A stretch of DNA of 64,000 nucleotides from positions 1,550,001 to 1,614,000 of the forward strand of contig NZ_CP035375.1 in assembly GCF_004118935.1 (NCBI RefSeq). The letters are read 5' to 3'. Under the pieces are notes generated by a model. The model searched no databases and had not been told where the DNA came from. It worked only from the letters and a program-made list of their open reading frames with translations. Shown here in pieces: positions 62,529 through 64,000 of the stretch (positions are counted from its first letter, which is position 1; each line of letters opens with the position of its first letter). The position numbers and the translations under genes are program-made. This DNA comes from Salinibacterium sp. UTAS2018. GTDB taxonomy: Bacteria > Actinomycetota > Actinomycetes > Actinomycetales > Microbacteriaceae.

Positions 62529-64000
62529 ATGAGATCGACTAACTCCACCCTGGCTAAGGGGGCTCGAGCGTCAACCGTCGCCGTGGCCGCCTCCGCCCTG
62601 CTGCTCGCTGGCTGCGCCACGTCGAGCACTCCGACCGGCGACGGCAACATCGACACCATCACGGTTGCACTGCCCGGCTCCCTCTCGAGCCTCTATGTGG
62701 GCGCGGAGAGCGGCATCCTGAACTATTACATCGCCTCCATCACTCAAGAAGGCCTCGTCTCAATCGATGCCGACGGCGCCCTGCAGCCCGGCCTCGCCGA
62801 GTCGTGGGACCAGCCGGATGACGTGACTTACGTCTACGAACTGCGCGACGATGCTCAGTTCCAAGACGGCACCCCGGTCACCGCCGACGACGTCGTGTTC
62901 AGCCTCGAGCAGGCGCGCGACGAGACCAGCTCGCCCGGCCTCTCGTACTACTTGGGTGGCGTCGACACGGTAGAGAAGACCGGTGACCTTGAGGTCACCA
63001 TCACGCTCTCCGCTCCCGACTCGGCCTTCGCGGCCAACATGAGCACGGGTGGCGCCGCCTTCATCACGTCGCAGAAATTCTGGGAAGAGAACGACGGCGA
63101 AGTCGGCACCAGCAGCGCGCTGCTGCTCGGTTCAGGCCCCTACAAGGTCACCGAGTTCGTTCCCGACTCGCACGTGAACTTTGAACGCGTCGACACCTGG
63201 TGGGGCGACCTTCCCGAGGTGAAGAACATCAACGTGAAGTTCATTCCGGATGAGGGCACTCGCCTTCTTGCCGCCCAGTCTGGCGACATCGACGTGGCCT
63301 TCAACGTTCCCCTCGCGCAGTCGACCCAGTGGGAAGACCTCGACAACATGCGTGTCGACTACGTCAACGACCTCTCTTACGTCGGCATGTACTTCAACAC
63401 CGCCCTCGAGCCGTTCAACGACCCGAAGGTGCGCGAGGCCTTCGCCCACAGTGTTGACCGCACCACGATCGTCGACAAGCTGCTGCGCGGCCACGGCGAA
63501 GTAGCCACCGCTATCGCCACCCCCGAATCGCTCGGCAGCGTCTACAGCGCCGACGACGCTCGTGACCTGCTCGCGAGCATCCCGCAGTACGACTTCGACC
63601 TTGACGCCGCAGCGGCAGCACTGGCAGCCTCCGATCACCCGGATGGCTTCGAAACCGACATCCTGTTCCCCTCCACGGGACCGCAGCTCGGTACCGCCGC
63701 TCAGTCGCTCGCCGAGAACCTCTCCAAGATCGGCATCACGCTGAACGTTCGTGAAGTTCCCATCGAGGAATGGCTCGCCAGCCTCGAGCAAGACAGCAGC
63801 TACGGCGTTGGCCTCATGTGGTACTTCTCCACGCTGGGTGACCCCGCCGAAGTTTCGACCTACATGCTCGGTGACTACAACATCTCGAACTACGAGAACC
63901 CCGAAGTTCTCTCGCTGTTCGAACGTGTGGGCGCCGAGACCGACCCGAGCGCCCGCATCGACCTCCTCATCGAGGCCGAAACGCTGCAGGCAGAAGACGT
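62529..64000 (+). CDS. Peptide/nickel-type ABC substrate-binding lipoprotein (partial)
   Basis: Family 5 extracellular solute-binding protein, 490 codons visible, 3' end outside the window. Signal peptide after MRSTNSTLAKGARA, hydrophobic VAASALLLAGC lipobox, mature domain with ALQPGLAESWDQPDD, VFSLEQARD, GSGPYKVTEF, LAAQSGDIDVAF, FNDPKVREAFAHSVDR and later LAENLSKIGITL. The ATG at 62529 is the best start, though its ribosome site is weak (AAAGG 12 bases upstream). The frame is continuous with the preceding LysR gene, so it could also be made as a fusion. Permease and ATPase genes would be expected next. Confidence 0.9.
   Translation, partial: MRSTNSTLAKGARASTVAVAASALLLAGCATSSTPTGDGNIDTITVALPGSLSSLYVGAESGILNYYIASITQEGLVSIDADGALQPGLAESWDQPDDVTYVYELRDDAQFQDGTPVTADDVVFSLEQARDETSSPGLSYYLGGVDTVEKTGDLEVTITLSAPDSAFAANMSTGGAAFITSQKFWEENDGEVGTSSALLLGSGPYKVTEFVPDSHVNFERVDTWWGDLPEVKNINVKFIPDEGTRLLAAQSGDIDVAFNVPLAQSTQWEDLDNMRVDYVNDLSYVGMYFNTALEPFNDPKVREAFAHSVDRTTIVDKLLRGHGEVATAIATPESLGSVYSADDARDLLASIPQYDFDLDAAAAALAASDHPDGFETDILFPSTGPQLGTAAQSLAENLSKIGITLNVREVPIEEWLASLEQDSSYGVGLMWYFSTLGDPAEVSTYMLGDYNISNYENPEVLSLFERVGAETDPSARIDLLIEAETLQAED

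Noticed and set aside
1..64000. Insertion sequences, prophage, CRISPR array or replication origin
   Set aside because: No transposase, integrase or phage structural genes, no regularly spaced repeats and no DnaA-box cluster were seen.

Overview
The window reads as chromosomal DNA of a high-GC Gram-positive actinobacterium, most likely a Microbacteriaceae member (Salinibacterium, Leifsonia or Cryobacterium type). The basis is strong G/C third-position bias, the very frequent words GGATGC and GCATCC, a CAP/cell-wall-binding-repeat surface protein, DUF2510/DUF4333 and DUF6457 proteins, a probable ClgR site before clpC, and many GTG or apparently leaderless starts. The genus is inference. I see no insertion sequence, prophage, CRISPR array or rRNA. 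No gene-free stretch exceeds about 300 bases; bases 1-175 hold nothing I recognise.

Layout. (1) 0.2-12 kb: nucleic-acid maintenance block, with Lhr helicase overlapping a Nei-type glycosylase, a MutT Nudix gene overlapping a PLD-helicase-DUF3427 protein, and RecQ fused to a phosphoribosyltransferase-like domain. (2) 12-17 kb: two related small membrane proteins, a CxxC protein, and the copper cassette csoR-copZ-copA behind a clear promoter and operator. (3) 17-20.4 kb: a PQQ-type sugar dehydrogenase lipoprotein, BrkB, a GyrI-like protein and a PH-domain protein. (4) 20.6-36.4 kb: a near-complete molybdenum island: MoeB-rhodanese, MoaE, MoaD, MoaA, a MOSC protein, ModCBA with a ModE-like regulator, FdhD, MobA, DUF6457, MoeA, MoaC and Mog. 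They surround one molybdoenzyme of the FdhF/YdeP family and a divergent OFA-type transporter with a 33-residue partner peptide.

(5) 36.5-38.4 kb: the most unusual locus. It encodes a protease with full matrix-metalloproteinase layout (peptidoglycan-binding-like prodomain, cysteine-switch-like RCACPD, complete metzincin site) followed by an unrecognised C-terminal domain, which recurs as a separate small gene at the end of the same operon. (6) 39-44 kb: amine oxidase, agmatine deiminase and amidase form a polyamine-catabolic operon opposite a TetR gene. (7) 44-47.8 kb: a probable Mn2+ riboswitch (yybP-ykoY class) before terC, a cell-wall-binding CAP protein and tRNA-Ser(CGA). (8) 48.6-51 kb: a sulfane-sulfur operon (CoA-disulfide-reductase-like/rhodanese, rhodanese, CstR-like sensor) under a perfect CsoR-type palindrome. 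(9) 51-61 kb: radA, actinobacterial envelope and housekeeping genes, clpC and two paralogous lipoproteins. (10) 60.5-64 kb: a DUF2975/XRE pair, then a LysR regulator that has no stop codon before an in-frame peptide-binding lipoprotein, which runs off the window.

Two functional threads link genes across the window: molybdenum uptake, cofactor assembly and the FdhF/YdeP enzyme; and paired CsoR-family sensors (copper type and persulfide type) that face nearly identical operators about 34 kb apart.
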